33,693 nt of DNA, from the NCBI GenBank assembly GCA_013003155.1, contig JABDKF010000249.1:1-33693 (forward strand), given 5' to 3'. The notes below the pieces were generated by a model. The model saw nothing but the letters and a program-made list of their open reading frames with translations. It was not told the DNA's origin and made no database searches. Both the position numbers and the translations under genes were made by a program. The DNA comes from Woeseia sp. GTDB taxonomy: Bacteria; Pseudomonadota; Gammaproteobacteria; Steroidobacterales; Woeseiaceae. Numbering within the stretch: position 1 is the stretch's first letter; each line of letters starts with the position of its first letter. This document shows, piece by piece, positions 33,623 through 33,693 of this stretch.

Positions 33623-33693
33623 AGAAAAAGCTCTCAAAATCATTACCTTAATTTCGTTTCATCAAGCGGCTTCTGATTTAGGCGGCCCCGGTT

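Overview
The window looks like chromosomal core DNA of a free-living, non-enteric gammaproteobacterium. The markers are a Chp-type (twitching/type IV pilus) chemotaxis kinase, a fused chorismate mutase/prephenate dehydrogenase TyrA, an ampD-ampE pair, a divergent anmK-mepM pair beside erpA, and HemJ instead of HemG. By eye the DNA is GC-rich and uniform. The main exception is an AT-rich intergenic island near 12.55-12.83 kb. No transposase, integrase, phage gene, tRNA, rRNA or CRISPR array is visible. The exact genus cannot be read from this sequence; everything here comes from inspection, not database searching.

Layout. 1-2.3 kb: 3' part of a chpA-like hybrid kinase and a CheW-domain gene (+). 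2.3-4.7 kb: rsmE (-) divergent from ampD-ampE (+). 4.7-9.9 kb: a vitamin B12 uptake and activation block made of btuF (+), a PduO-type adenosyltransferase and btuB (-) behind a clear cobalamin riboswitch with its own promoter, a HisN-like phosphatase (+), and a btuD-like ATPase (-). 9.9-12.4 kb: a secreted HExxH protein of unknown family and a lipoprotein amidase (-). 12.5-13.0 kb: a gene-free stretch that appears to hold a sigma-54-driven small RNA. 13.0-15.9 kb: pdxH, a CPxCG mini-protein and a degenerate TolB/amidohydrolase fusion (-). 16-18.6 kb: frmA and a gamma-glutamyltranspeptidase homologue (-). 18.8-21.6 kb: a small very basic secreted protein, tyrA and a diguanylate cyclase (+). 21.6-25.4 kb: a Fur-box-preceded fbpABC ferric iron importer (+). 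25.4-26.4 kb: a btuC-like permease (-). 26.6-27.6 kb: rppH (+) convergent with hemJ (-). 27.7-30.9 kb: a DUF6776-like gene, a bactofilin, erpA and ppx/gppA (+). 30.9-33.6 kb: mepM-anmK (-).

How they work together. BtuB, BtuF, BtuC, BtuD and the adenosyltransferase make a full B12 import and adenosylation route, but the parts sit in four separate places and two orientations, and only btuB/adenosyltransferase is under the visible riboswitch. AmpD, AmpE, AnmK and MepM serve cell-wall turnover and recycling. FbpABC, ErpA and HemJ connect to iron, Fe-S and heme. ChpA/ChpC and the GGDEF protein are signalling genes.

Most interesting signal. Between 12,518 and 12,823 on the minus strand there is a near-consensus -24/-12 promoter, an upstream dyad suited to an enhancer-binding protein, about 200 nt without an ATG, long-range complementary arms, three copies of AAUAAUAA and a strong intrinsic terminator. 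Together these describe an undescribed sRNA gene whose architecture recalls the CrcZ family of Pseudomonas. That relation is inference. Other points worth checking are a metzincin-like protease candidate, an amidohydrolase that has lost its metal-binding HxH, and an exopolyphosphatase gene with no good conventional start codon.
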